Below are positions 38,720 to 49,689 of a stretch of DNA of 64,000 nucleotides, in pieces (within the stretch, counting starts at the first letter, position 1; every line of letters begins with the position of its first letter). The translations under genes and the position numbers were made by a program. This DNA is from Epiperipatus broadwayi (lineage: Eukaryota; Onychophora; Udeonychophora; Euonychophora; Peripatidae), in contig JAQFVV010006336.1 of the NCBI GenBank assembly GCA_028023455.1, positions 1,876,224-1,940,223 of the forward strand, given 5' to 3'. The notes beneath the pieces were generated by a model. The model saw only the letters and a list, made by a program, of their open reading frames with translations, ran no database searches and was not told where the DNA came from.

Positions 38720-40190
38720 GACTCATTGCTTAGAGTTGTACAACATTCTCGTCATCAAGGATAAAAGCTACAATAGTATATTGATAAATTATCTTGCCTT
38801 GATTGTATAATTAAAGCATGGAATTCTATCTAAAATAATTGAAATCTTTATTCTTTACATACTCTAGATATCTTTTTTACAACAAATACTGGATAGTTAA
38901 CTAACTCGTAAACATCTCATGTAGCCATACATTATTTGTTAGTAAAAGTGAATCAAATATTTCTCAGGTGGAGCGTAACATTCTCAAGAAAGGCATGTAT
39001 ATATTAAAAAAAAACTCTTTTGATTATTTAATTTAATTTTTTTACCACTGATTTTTTTTAGGAAAAAAAATAAATGAGAGGAGAGGGGATCACTTGTTTA
39101 AAGAATAGAAGTGCTATTCTTAAAAAACTATCAATATCAATTCAAAATGTTTGCCATACCATAGATGTATCATCATGGTAAATGCGAAATAAAAACAAAA
39201 AGCTTATCAAATTTAGACTAATAAATTATTTTACTTTTTGCTGATATATTTTAAATAGCTGAATATCCAAACACTATGTGCAGTTGTGGGCTTTAGATGC
39301 AACATCACAATCAATACTCAATTGTCATATATGTAGGCAAAACAATCTTTTCATTTTGATAATTTGTAAACAATCATTATGCAATGAGTTATAATTTTTT
39401 TATCATACACTAAATAAATAATTATTTATAAGTCTTTATACTATACAGTCATTTTCAATTAACAAGTCACTTCATTTTTATATAATAAGAATAACTTGAC
39501 TGGTTTTTAAAAATAGCTTATGTAAATCCACTGAAATAGATTTGTTGTTAATTCATGCATTATACAGTAAGCAATTAATATTGACCAAACCATAGGTCTA
39601 TGTGGTTAATTCATTTACATTATAAATAGACAATTAGCTTTAAATATAGATAAATGGAATGTTCCATTTGCTAAATAAAAATTTAATATAAAAAATGACT
39701 GATATTCTATCATTATTTATTAACAAATCTAGTAAAGCTGAAGCAAAATATTGATTATTTATGGTAATTCTCAAACTAACCTGTTAGATAATTGATCAAC
39801 ATTTATATCTGCAGTTTTTGAAAATTTATACAGAACTATTTTATTCTAAACATAATGACCATAAAAATATGGTATGAAAACAAAAAGATCCTAATAAAAA
39901 TACTCATATATCTGGAATATCTAATATGACTATTAGTCTGTAAAATAATCTTTAATAGTACCACAGTCACAACACCAGATGTGATACTCATGAACTTTTA
40001 CTGAATAAAAAACTTAATGAGCTTTTACTGAATAAAAAAATGTTTATTATCAAACAGAATTAGAAAAGAAAAGAGATTTCAATTAAATCATATGTTGAGA
40101 GCAAGTTTTTAATTATAAAGATTCTTAACATGTATGGCATATTGATCCTTGTAATTTAAATCTAGGAATTTTGTGCAAGATCAAATATTA
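38720..40190. other. AT-rich DNA, nothing recognised
   Basis: No frame above 60 codons and no recognised repeat family. Confidence 0.6.
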
Positions 40191-40194
40191 AATG

Positions 40195-40306
<112 letters not shown>

Positions 40307-40386
40307 CATTTTGTTTTATGATGAATCTTTAAGTATTAATAGTTATCAATAAAATGTAGGACCCATCAGTAATTAGGATATATAAT

Positions 40387-40819
40387 GTATTACTTTTTAT
40401 AAATCTCCACATATACCCTCTAATGCAATTTTTTAAAATATAATTCCTTTAATTTTCTAACAGTTTCAACTGTTCTGCAGTCTTCATCAAAGCTACAACA
40501 TTTAAACATATAATCATATAAAAATTATTCTATATACATATAAAAATATATATTTTACACTATTATTCATAATCATAATTAATTTTTAACCCTATACCTT
40601 TATTTGCCTTTTTTTAACTATTTTATTCTCATTATTTCTTTACTATTTCTATTTCCCATTTTTATTTTATACTTTTTCTTTGTATCTATCATTCTACATT
40701 ACTCTCTAATATATTTTATAACATTTTTATTTTAGTTTTAAGCTGTTAGAAAATTAAAGGAATTATATAAAAAAAAATTTGCATTAGAGTGTATGTTTGA
40801 AGATTTATAAAAAGTAATA
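40387..40819. mobile_element. MITE-like element with about 85-bp terminal inverted repeats (family Y, copy 1)
   Basis: The left arm (40387-40472) and right arm (40736-40819) are reverse complements with few mismatches: ATTACTTTTTATAAATCT, CTCTAATGCAA, ATATAATTCCTTTAATTTTC and TAACAG occur in both in mirrored order. The 260-bp centre is AT-rich and noncoding. The 85-codon minus frame at 40738-40995 partly overlaps the right arm and is discounted. Likely a non-autonomous foldback or MITE element. Confidence 0.8.
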
Positions 40820-41318
40820 TATATGAATATATGAAAGAATGCTAAAAAAGTAAAGGAGAAGATATATATAATATTTAATGCTAATAGAGTGGCAAATAAT
40901 GGCTTATGTAATTTTAAATAGTCTACACAGACATAATAGGCACAAATATTTTTTTCATAAATAGTTAAAAGTATATCATAGATTACAGTAATCATTATAA
41001 GGAAATAAAGTAAAACTCATTAATGTTTTAAATAAATGAACATTTCACAAACAATTAATATAGTAAGAGTTGAATATAGTGGTAATGTGACAAGTTTAAA
41101 TCATAATCTACATCTTAACAAGAAAAGTAATCTATATATTATTAATATCATTATTGAAGAAGAATTTTGCATCATTATTGATGAAACTAGCCAAGAAGTA
41201 GCAAGGAAAATAGTTGTAAAGAAAAATCCAAGAAGCATAATAGACTATTATTTGGAAAATTATACAACTGGAAGTTACTGCAAAAGGTAACTTTATTCAA
41301 GATGGACAAATGTTTTAA

Positions 41319-41334
41319 TCTCTCTCTCTCTCTC
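41319..41334. repeat. (CT)n run at satellite edge
   Basis: About eight CT units mark the left junction of the 414-bp satellite. The 84-codon frame upstream (41036-41290) matches nothing I know. Confidence 0.9.
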
Positions 41335-42478
41335 TTGCTAGGCTGAGTTTGAAGACTTTACCAGTCTGAAAAATTCACGCTTGCAATCTGATAGAAACGT
41401 TTTGCATAAACACTTGAGAGTCAGTGTTTAGATCTAGTTTCTATACTCTATCCCTCACTGAGGAGAGCAAACCAGCTTGAAATCAGCTGATCTGGGGATG
41501 AGCAAATGAAAGAGGTAGTTAATTCTGACTCTTTTTTCGTTTATGTAAACAAATTTTACACTTGTTCGGTGGTTTTGGTAAAGCGCCATCTTTTGAACAT
41601 AAATAACAAGTGATAGCAGGTTACGTGAGTAACTTGTTTTTGTTTTTCATAAATGTACCTTTAAAGTTTTCTTGCAATGATATATATTGCAGAGACTTTG
41701 ATTATATGGTGATACTGAACTGAGATCAGACCCATATAAATATCTGGCTTGCTAGGCTGAGTTTGAAGACTTTACCGGTCTGAAAAATTCACGCTTGCAA
41801 TCTGATAGAAACGTTTTGCATAAACACTTGAGAGTCAGTGTTTAGATCTAGTTTCTATACTCTATCCCTCACTGAGGAGAGCAAACCAGCTTGAAATCAG
41901 CTGATCTGGGGGTGAGCAAATGAAAGAGGTAGTTAATTCTGACTATTTTTTCGTTTATGTAAACAAATTTTACACTTGTTCGGTGGTTTTGGTAAAGCGC
42001 CATCTTTTGAACATAAATAACAAGTGATAGCAGGTTACGTGAGTAACTTGTTTTTGTTTTTCATAAATGTACCTTTAAAGTTTTCTTGCAATGATATATA
42101 TTGCAGAGACTTTGATTATATGGTGATACTGAACTGAGATCAGACCCATATAAATATCTGGCTTGCTAGGCTGAGTTTGAAGACTTTACCGGTCTGAAAA
42201 ATTTACGCTTGCAATCTGATAGAAACGTTTTGCATAAACACTTGAGAGTCAGTGTTTAGATCTAGTTTCTATACTCTATCCCTCACTGAGGAGAGCAAAC
42301 CAGCTTGAAATCAGCTGATCTGGGGGTGAGCAAATGAAAGAGGTAGTTAATTCTGACTCTTTTTTTGTTTATGTAAACAAATTTTACACTTGTTCGGTGG
42401 TTTTGGTAAAGCGCCATCTTTTGAACATAAATAACAAGTGATAGCAGGTTACGTGAGTAACTTGTTTTTGTTTTTCAT
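41335..42478. repeat. 414-bp tandem satellite, about 2.8 near-identical copies
   Basis: GGCTGAGTTTGAAGACTTTA starts at 41341, 41755 and 42169, an exact 414-bp period. Only a handful of substitutions distinguish the copies (for example CACGCT versus TACGCT in copy 3, and TTTTTTCG versus TTTTTTTG). The unit is GC-richer than its surroundings. The third copy stops at 42478, where a (TA)n tract replaces the remaining 105 bp. No coding frame runs through it. The near identity points to recent amplification or homogenisation. Confidence 0.95.
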
Positions 42479-42500
42479 ATATATATATATATATATATAT
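42478..42500. repeat. (TA)n tract truncating the satellite
   Basis: The break lies at the TTTTTCAT of copy 3, where copies 1 and 2 continue AAATGTACC. Confidence 0.9.
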
Positions 42501-42849
42501 TGTCTAATGATTTACCAAATCTAAATAAACGCTTCTAACAAATTAATTCTCAACCACAAATTATTCAAATTGTAAATTTAATAACTTTGATTAGCTTTGT
42601 CTCTTGATTATAAAATGTTGAATCAAAATAAAATAATATCTTATATACTATTCACTATAGTAAGTCATGATTAAAACTATCATAAATTTAAATGCACCCA
42701 TGTAATACTATTAAAATTTTAATACATTCAGGAGATGAAGTCACTGTTTAATTGGTTACAATCACTATTTAACATCTCATCATCTTAATTGCATCTTACA
42801 AATAAATAAAATTGTGAAATTGACAATATAACTTTTCTTTTTCCATTTA

Positions 42850-42984
42850 TATTGCTTATAACAACTTCTTTCATATATGATTTAATGCAAATTTTTTTTA
42901 AATAAATTTCTTTATTTTCCTGATAGTTTTATTAAAAAAAATTTTGCATTAAGTATATATGAAAGAAGTTATTATAAGCAATTT
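42850..42984. mobile_element. MITE-like inverted repeat, family Y, copy 2
   Basis: Arms of about 53 bp (42850-42902 and 42930-42984) pair, sharing ATTGCTTATAA-AACTTCTTTCATATATG and TTAATGCAAA-TTTTTTTTAA. The TAATGCAAATTTTTT...TTTATTTTC order matches the inner arm of the element at 40.39 kb, so both seem to be one family. The loop is only about 27 bp, so it can form a near-complete hairpin. Confidence 0.7.
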
Positions 42985-42999
42985 TGCAACATTTATTAT

Positions 43000-43420
43000 T
43001 ATTTAATGATTAGTACCTCTGAAGTGATTTTCTCATAAGATGAAATCATTCTACAATCTTCAAAGTAATAAAATAACATTCTTTTCTAAAGCAAATAAAT
43101 ATACTGAGTAGTATAATATATATAATCAAGTCATTTGAAAAACTATTATAAGTCAATAAAAGATTACATAAGTATCTTTTTTATGTTTATATGAGCTGAG
43201 AAAATGGTAGCATTGCTTATCAAAGTCAGGAATGTCTCAGCCATTATGTCTACAGAAACCTGTTAACCACCTTATATTCACTTTCCATTCTCCATCATAA
43301 TTTTTTTTTTATATTCTTCTTTATCTTGCTCTATACCATTTCCACAACATAATCTTTGTCAACAATATGACCTTTATATCTAAATCCCCATATCTTTTTC
43401 CAAACCTACCATAAGACCAA
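43000..43420. other. AT-rich DNA, partly possible LINE 3' sequence
   Basis: Nothing firm. The next interval has a weak minus-strand coding match, which may extend here. Confidence 0.4.
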
Positions 43421-43630
43421 AAAATTCATTTTCTGTATAATCACTTTAGTTATATCATTTTTCCAGAACACCATTGTGCCCTTTCTGATTTCATGCATTT
43501 ATATTCAATTAACAAATGCCTAATATTTTTATGCCTTTTTTTACACAACTTTCAGACTAAACCATCCACATTTTTCCATTTATGTGTATATTCCATTGTT
43601 GCAAAAGATCCTGCTCAAACATTAAACAGT
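43400..43630 (-). pseudogene. Possible LINE C-terminal zinc-knuckle fragment
   Basis: The minus strand reads WKNVDGLV, a stop, KLCKKRHKNIRHLLIEYKCM, then KSERAQ. This resembles the CxxC...HxxxC ending of several LINE ORF2 proteins (pattern: N-IRHLL-EC-K-SER). Two of the zinc ligands are not clear. The similarity is short, so the call is tentative. Confidence 0.35.
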
Positions 43631-45300
43631 AAACTATTTTCCTTGCTATTATCATAAAGTAATTGGCCGGTTTGTATTGTTAAATAATATTGATTTTAAA
43701 AATAAAGTTTCTTTAGAATTAAATAATGGAAAATATGCTATTTTAGATTCTGATCCTGGTAAAAAAATAAAATTTAAATTAATTAAGATTATGAAAGTTA
43801 TGGAAAATAAAAAGCGTTTTGATAGAGCTACTTATTTAAATTGTTACCCTAGTGATTTTGTGGCTCCAAAGGTTTTCTTTAATTTGAAGTCTCATAAAGA
43901 TAATTTTCCTTTGAGATGTATTTTTGATTTTACAGGAGGAATTGTTGATAAAATATCAAAATTTATTATAAGATATTTTAAGGATTATATAAAATTGGGT
44001 CAATTTTGTGTTTCTTCTTCTTTTGAGGCTTTTAAGAAAATAAATGGTTTTGTTTTGGATGATGATTGTGTTTTTGGTAGTTTAGACATTGAAAATATGT
44101 ATCAATCAGTTAATAGATTAAAAAGTATTGATGTTTTTCTTTCAATTTTAAAAAAAATTATAATGTTTTTCTGCAGATAAGATTAAGGTTTTTCATGATT
44201 TGCTTTTGCTGTTAGAGGATTCAATGTATTTTATGTCTAATGATGTGTTTTATAAGATTAGAGAAGGTTTGGTTATTGGTTATGTCATTTCTCCATTGAT
44301 GTGTGCTGTCTATATTGATTATTTAGAGTGTAGTATTATTAATATGTTTTCATGTTCTATTAAAATATTTGTTAGGTATGTTGATGATTGTTTGTTTGCT
44401 ATTCAGAAAGAGAAATTAGAAGAGTTTTTATGTGCATTGAATGGTTTTGATTCTAGTATTAAGTTTACAATTGAGGGGGGTGGTTTTGATTTTGTAAAAT
44501 TAAAGTTTTTAGATTTAAATGTTGAGAAGGTTAATGATGTTTTGTTTTGTAGTCATTTTATAAAACCTACAAATTTGAGAAATATGATTAGGCCTGATAG
44601 TTATCAGCCTTTTATACATAAAAAAATGTCTTTGTTGAATTTTTGTTGTCGGAATAGAAGGCTTGATAATTTTAATAATGATGCTGATATTCAAAGAAGT
44701 CAATTTGCTGCTGAATATGTAGAATTGGGTTATAATCATGATTTTATTAAAAAAGTGGTATTTAATAATAATGTTTATAGTCGTGATTTGGATGATAAGA
44801 ATTTTGTTGGTAAGGATGATGATTATATGTCTTTACCATTTAAAGCATCAATTTATAATTTGGTTTATAGCAATAGTCATTTGTTAGGTGGAATGAAGGT
44901 TGCATGGAGGAAAGGTTCTGATTTGAATTCATTACTTAATGGTTCAAAGCAGTCTATTGATAGTAGGTCTATTCCTGGTATTGTTTATAAAATTCCATGT
45001 AGTTGTGGTAAATTTTATGTAGGTCAGAGTAAATTTAGCCTTAATGAAAGGGTTAAGGTTCATATAAGTAGGGTTAAACATAGGTATCTTAACTCAGCTT
45101 TAAATATTCATGAATTGAATACAGGTCATAGAATGTTGTTTAACAATGCTTCGGTTATTTTTTTATGAAAAGAATGAGTTAAAAAGAAGAATAAAGGAGA
45201 CTTTGATGATAAAACTCCTTGATTCTGAGGCTATCAATCTTATGAAGACTTCTTTTGATATTAAGGGAAGGTGGAATTTTGTAGTGAATTATGGGAAGGT
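43626..45300 (+). pseudogene. Penelope-like element: reverse transcriptase plus GIY-YIG endonuclease (family P1, two frame breaks)
   Basis: This is the longest coding match in the window, in three consecutive open pieces (43626-44180, about 44164-45168, 45146-45330). Piece one has FFNLKSHKDNFPLRCIFDF (RT fingers, LPKxHK-type) and SLDIENMYQSV (motif A). Piece two has GYVISPLMCAVYIDYLE (motif B), YVDD at 44377-44388 (motif C, catalytic), LKFLDLNVE (motif D/E), a thumb region, then GIVYKIPCSCGKFYVGQS (from about 44974) and LNERVKVHISR, the GIY-YIG nuclease with its CxC zinc site. Piece three ends the nuclease (KRRIKETLMIKLLDSEAINL). The frame changes near 44165-44170 and 45156-45163, both at T runs, so they could be sequencing errors or true decay. 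The N-terminal domain is missing (5' truncation near 43626). The 3' end runs into (TA)n. The sense strand is T/G-rich and poor in C. Role: target-primed reverse transcription of the element. Confidence 0.88.
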
Positions 45301-45307
45301 TTGTTTG

Positions 45308-45319
45308 TATATATATATG

Positions 45320-45387
<68 letters not shown>
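45308..45387. repeat. (TA)n microsatellite at PLE 3' end
   Basis: The PLE coding frame runs straight into this tract. Confidence 0.95.
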
Positions 45388-45390
<3 letters not shown>

Positions 45391-45506
45391 CCTTTAGATT
45401 GATTTTCACTTGAAAAGGTCTATTTGTAGTAGATGAAACCATGGTTGTGTAAGGATTTTGGTAAAATTTTTAAAATTTAATCTAGTATTGTATTGTTTTA
45501 TGGTTT

Positions 45507-45509
<3 letters not shown>

Positions 45510-45556
<47 letters not shown>
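45510..45556. repeat. (TA)n microsatellite
   Basis: About 23 TA units. Confidence 0.95.
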
Positions 45557-45557
<1 letters not shown>

Positions 45558-45559
45558 GA

Positions 45560-48500
45560 TATATAGTACACATTCCAATTTAACCTGTGATTAAATTGAA
45601 ATAGTGTGTCCATAAAATAAAATCATCACATTTTCTTTTATAGGAGGGGGAAGTTGTAGGTCATAGTTCAAACCTTCCATGACCAAGTATCCAAAAGCCT
45701 TAGAAGGAGAATGGGAAAATATTTATTTTTCTCTCTATTTAACTTTGTATTAGTAAAAAGAATAGTATATACTTTGTATAGTTTAATAGCAGTACTTAAA
45801 AGTTAGAATTTTAATGCACATATAAAAAGTTGTCTATAGACCAAACTATTCAATCAATCATTTTTCTGACTTTGCTTATTAACCTTCTTTAAAGTTAATT
45901 TATATTTAATAGATTATAATATTTTTTCTTTAATCATACTTTGATTCTAATACTTGTCTTACTGATTTATTTTATGAATTTTAATATATAGCTCTTTAAA
46001 TCATTCAGATTATTTTTGAGAGGCAAGTTTTATATATTGTATGGATGAGTAAGTATGTATTTACAGACATAAGCTTAAAGACAGTTACAGATAAATTGGA
46101 AGAAAAGATTTTACTTAAATTATTTTATAGTTTTTTTATAAAATAGTTATATTATTTAGGATCAATTTATCTTATTTTATCTGAAAGAGTTACAATGTTT
46201 CATTTGGCCTTTCAGGCTAATATCAAAAGATAAAGAGAAGAGATAAAATGGTCAGAGTTGGCCTAGTCAAAGGGTCATGTGGAAGGATAGAGCCAAAGGA
46301 TAATTAATCAATTGTTGTAATTAAAAAGTATCATTTTTGAGGACCAGACTGAATAATAAATTTAGAAGAAAATTGACTTTATTTACAGATGCCTTAATTG
46401 ATGGAAACCAAGTGTATTAGTAACAAAAATATGTGTGATGATTCAGACAGAGCACATATATAGTCTGACAATAAGAAAAAAAGGGAAGAATAAACTTGAT
46501 TGCTTGTCAGAAACCAGCATTATTTTCTTTATATATTTGAAAGTTGCTACAACCTGATAGTAGATTAAAAATATTTTGTTTGGATTCCATTGGCCTACCC
46601 AGGAAACCTATGTACATCAGAAGAGTTTTAATCTAAATTATTTAAAACATTTTATAAGTGATTGCCAAATAAGAAAGAAGAAACTTATTGTTTCCTCTGT
46701 CTTGTTAAATCCAAATGCTGCTAGTAAAATGCTGAAAATTGTGAAACTATGCCATTTGCTGAATTTGAATAAAAAGCACAGAACAAAAAAAAATGCTAAA
46801 ATATATAGAAAGCAGAAATATCTATCTGTCTATTAAGAGTATTTATACCTAGAAGAAATAAAGAAACCATCACAATGATAAAATGATCCCTAAAGAAGCA
46901 AGTTATTTTATCATCATCACATAAAAAGGAAGAATTGCAAGTCCAAGCCAAAATAGGACTGTTGCAGTAAACTGCTGTTATTGGTAATTCTACACATATT
47001 ACATATTGGAGTGTGGCTGATTTTAAAGTCTAAGCCTTCTTCAAGGCTGACTTTAAATGAAATTCCTTGGATTCTTTGAAATTGTCTTTACACCAGAGGG
47101 TAAAAGAAGAACTTTTATTATCAGTTTTAATTATATTTTTATCAGTAACTATTAACAAATCTTTTAATAATAAGTCCATTTATCTCTCTCTTTAAATCAT
47201 GAAACCCTAAAACAAGAATGAATTATCAGAGATTTTCAATAATAATAAATATTGCTCTATTGATATTATGCATCTTTAGATTATTACATGTAACCATTTA
47301 TATGAGCATTTTATTTTTATAAAATGTGTTTATTGTTTATTGATTCAAAATGTTGATTTATATTGTATGTCAAAAGGGTTTAATAGTTTTTTATTATTTG
47401 TTGTGCATGAATGTTAAAAATTGGTAGAAATTTAGCATTAGGGGAGATGGATTTTTAAAGTAATTAATGATCTAGATTGGTGAAAAATCAGATAGGTAAT
47501 TTGAAGCTGATTTTTGTAATTGCTCTTATCTCTATGATCTAACCCACCTTTCTTTACTCATTTCTCTTTTAATCTTATGTTTAAATTTATAACTATAAGA
47601 ATATATGTTGTACATGATAGGTAAGTATGTGCATGCAAAGAGTGTTTATTTTTAAAATAAAAATGTTTCTAGGGTATGATATTTTTTTCTTTACCCATTA
47701 GAGAAATTAATGCTCACACATCCCTCTATTGATATGAACATTAAGTACATGTCATTTGGGGAAAGGGGGAAGCTCTTTGTTATGATTATTATGTTTATTT
47801 AAATGTAAATAATTTATCATTATTAATTGTGTAAATTTGCTATCTGTATTATTAATGATTAATTAGTAACAAATGTTAACTTGTTTGTATTAAAAGTGGC
47901 ATATATCCTTCTTAAGAGTTAATCATTGTCTTGTGAGATTAGTTATGATCATCTTCATCACTGATAAATATCAATCATTAAGTCATAATTTAAATATAAT
48001 AGTATTTTAGGTAAATAATTATAGGTTGATAAAAGATAAAATTTATATTGTGAGTTGGCTCTAAAGCTGTGGATGGAAGCATAATTAGCATCATCATCAT
48101 CTTATTAATCAATAGTCTAAATAAATATGTTTAATGGCTATATGAATAATAGTTTTAACTACATTTGTTATTTGTGAGCCATCATAAGATATGACTACCA
48201 TCCATGATCATCAAATATCACTCAAGGTTTAGTGAACTGTCACCAATAAACATATAGAGTTTAATATGAGCTAGTAGCACTTATGAAAAAGTCAAATATA
48301 AATTTATAATGTTAAATTTTAAGTAAGAGCATTTAATTGCACAATGAAAGAATAATTAGGATGTTTCTCCCTTAATGTTAGTGCAAACATGATATAAAGT
48401 AAATCCTACCATTACAAATAAATGTATCAGATGGGTTCAAATCAGGTACCTCTATAAGTAGGTATATAATGTAATTTTATCTAGGTTTAGATAGCCTACC
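45560..48500. other. AT-rich DNA without a recognisable gene
   Basis: A purine-rich GGAGGGGGAA run at 45643 and another at 47759-47772 resemble polypurine tracts but have no LTR partner. The 86-codon frame at 46576-46836 is lysine-rich and matches nothing I know. Confidence 0.5.
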
Positions 48501-48505
48501 CAGAT

Positions 48506-48595
48506 AATTAAAAATTGTATCCACTTAGGAGAGCCTTCAATTATCTTAGTAATCTTTGTCAACTAACACTTTGAAAGGCTAACCTTCTCACCATA
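48506..48595 (+). repeat. Family X repeat, left member of an inverted pair
   Basis: AATTAAAAATTGTATCCACT and CACTTTGAAAGGCTAACCTT are shared with the element at 25.5 kb. The inverted partner lies at 49392-49570. Confidence 0.75.
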
Positions 48596-48849
48596 GTTTC
48601 CTTTATTTTCCTTTTATTGTAATTTTTCCACTTTGCAATATTTTTATACTATTAAAATTGAAGTCAAAACTGTAAATACATGACTTATTATGGTCATAAA
48701 AACAGGTGCTGATATATTATCTACTTTACAATTTTGTTTCAATTTCTGAATGTGTTTCAATAACAGCAAGGGCTCTTTAAAAGTTCATTTTCCCATTTAT
48801 ATATCCACTCTACATATCCATTTATAAATGACACAATTTTTATTTATAA

Positions 48850-48872
48850 TCATATATATATATATATATATA
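48850..48872. repeat. (TA)n tract
   Basis: Short TA run upstream of the endonuclease fragment. Confidence 0.9.
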
Positions 48873-49089
48873 TGTTATTACAAATTTTAATACAAAATAT
48901 AAGAGAAAATTTTTTAATAATAATATTGATTCTTCTGCTAATAAAAAATATGGATATCATTACCATATATTTCAAATGATCAAGTAAATTTTATAAGGAA
49001 TATTTATAAAGATATATGTGATATTGCATCTTACACACCTCCTACATTAAAAAAAATTAATAAATAACTCTAAAGATAAAACCTCATTT

Positions 49090-49341
49090 ATAAATAAAAA
49101 TTGTATAATTTATAAATGGATGTGTAGGTGTGGCAGTGGATATATAGGTGAATCAAGATATACATTAGAAAAAAGAACTAAAGAGCACTTGCTGTTATTA
49201 AAACGTGTTCAGAAATCGAAACAAAATTGTAAAGTAGATAATATTTCAGCATCTTTTTTTTACGATCATAATAAGTCATGTATTTATGGTTGTGACTTCA
49301 ATTTTAATAATGTAATAATTTTGCAAATTGAAAAAAAATAA
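49090..49341 (+). pseudogene. PLE GIY-YIG endonuclease fragment (family P3)
   Basis: The plus strand reads NCIIYKWMCRCGSGYIGESR from about 49098, then YTLEKRTKEHLLLLKRVQ: the (I/V)YKxxCxCGxxYIGES opening, the zinc-site cysteines and the R-x-KEH helix of the Penelope-type nuclease are intact. ISASFFYDHNKSC and FNFNNVIILQIEKK follow, matching the H-N...I-D/E-FN-V-IL segment, and then a stop at 49341. The frame is open for 73 codons. The reverse transcriptase is absent upstream. It differs clearly from the nucleases at 18.1, 36 and 45 kb. It lies centrally between inverted family X repeats. Confidence 0.75.
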
Positions 49342-49391
49342 CAATAAAAAAAGTAAAGGAAGCTATGCTAATATACAAATACAAACAAGAC

Positions 49392-49570
49392 TTAATTAAC
49401 AGGCAGGCAGCAATCATGGAATTGTGGGAAGGTTAGCTTTTCAAAGTGTTAGGTGACAAAGATTACTAGGATAATCAAAAAACTTCTAAGTGGATAAAAA
49501 TTTTAATTATGTAATACTGTATTTATAAATATTAAATTATATAATTATGTATATTGCTTTGAAAAAATAC
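49392..49570 (-). repeat. Family X repeat, right member of the inverted pair
   Basis: The reverse strand carries the ATCCACTTAGAAG, GAAAAGCTAACCTTCCCACA and CAATTCCATGATTGCTGCCT words of the element at 25.5 kb and extends to the GTATTTTTTCAAAGCAATAT word also found at 25469. Confidence 0.75.
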
Positions 49571-49589
49571 ATACATTGAATAGTAATAA

Positions 49590-49593
<4 letters not shown>

Positions 49594-49631
<38 letters not shown>

Positions 49632-49671
49632 CAATTCCGAAAAAAAAAATAATAATATATATATATATATA
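49594..49671. repeat. (TA)n microsatellite, interrupted
   Basis: Two TA runs separated by a short A-rich spacer. Confidence 0.9.
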
Positions 49672-49689
49672 ATCATTTTATTCTCCATA

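Noticed and set aside
41335-42478. Possible hammerhead in the 414-bp satellite (CTGATAGAAACG and CTGATCTGGGG words)
   Set aside because: Neither word has the required CTGATGA, and no stem II followed by GAAA fits.
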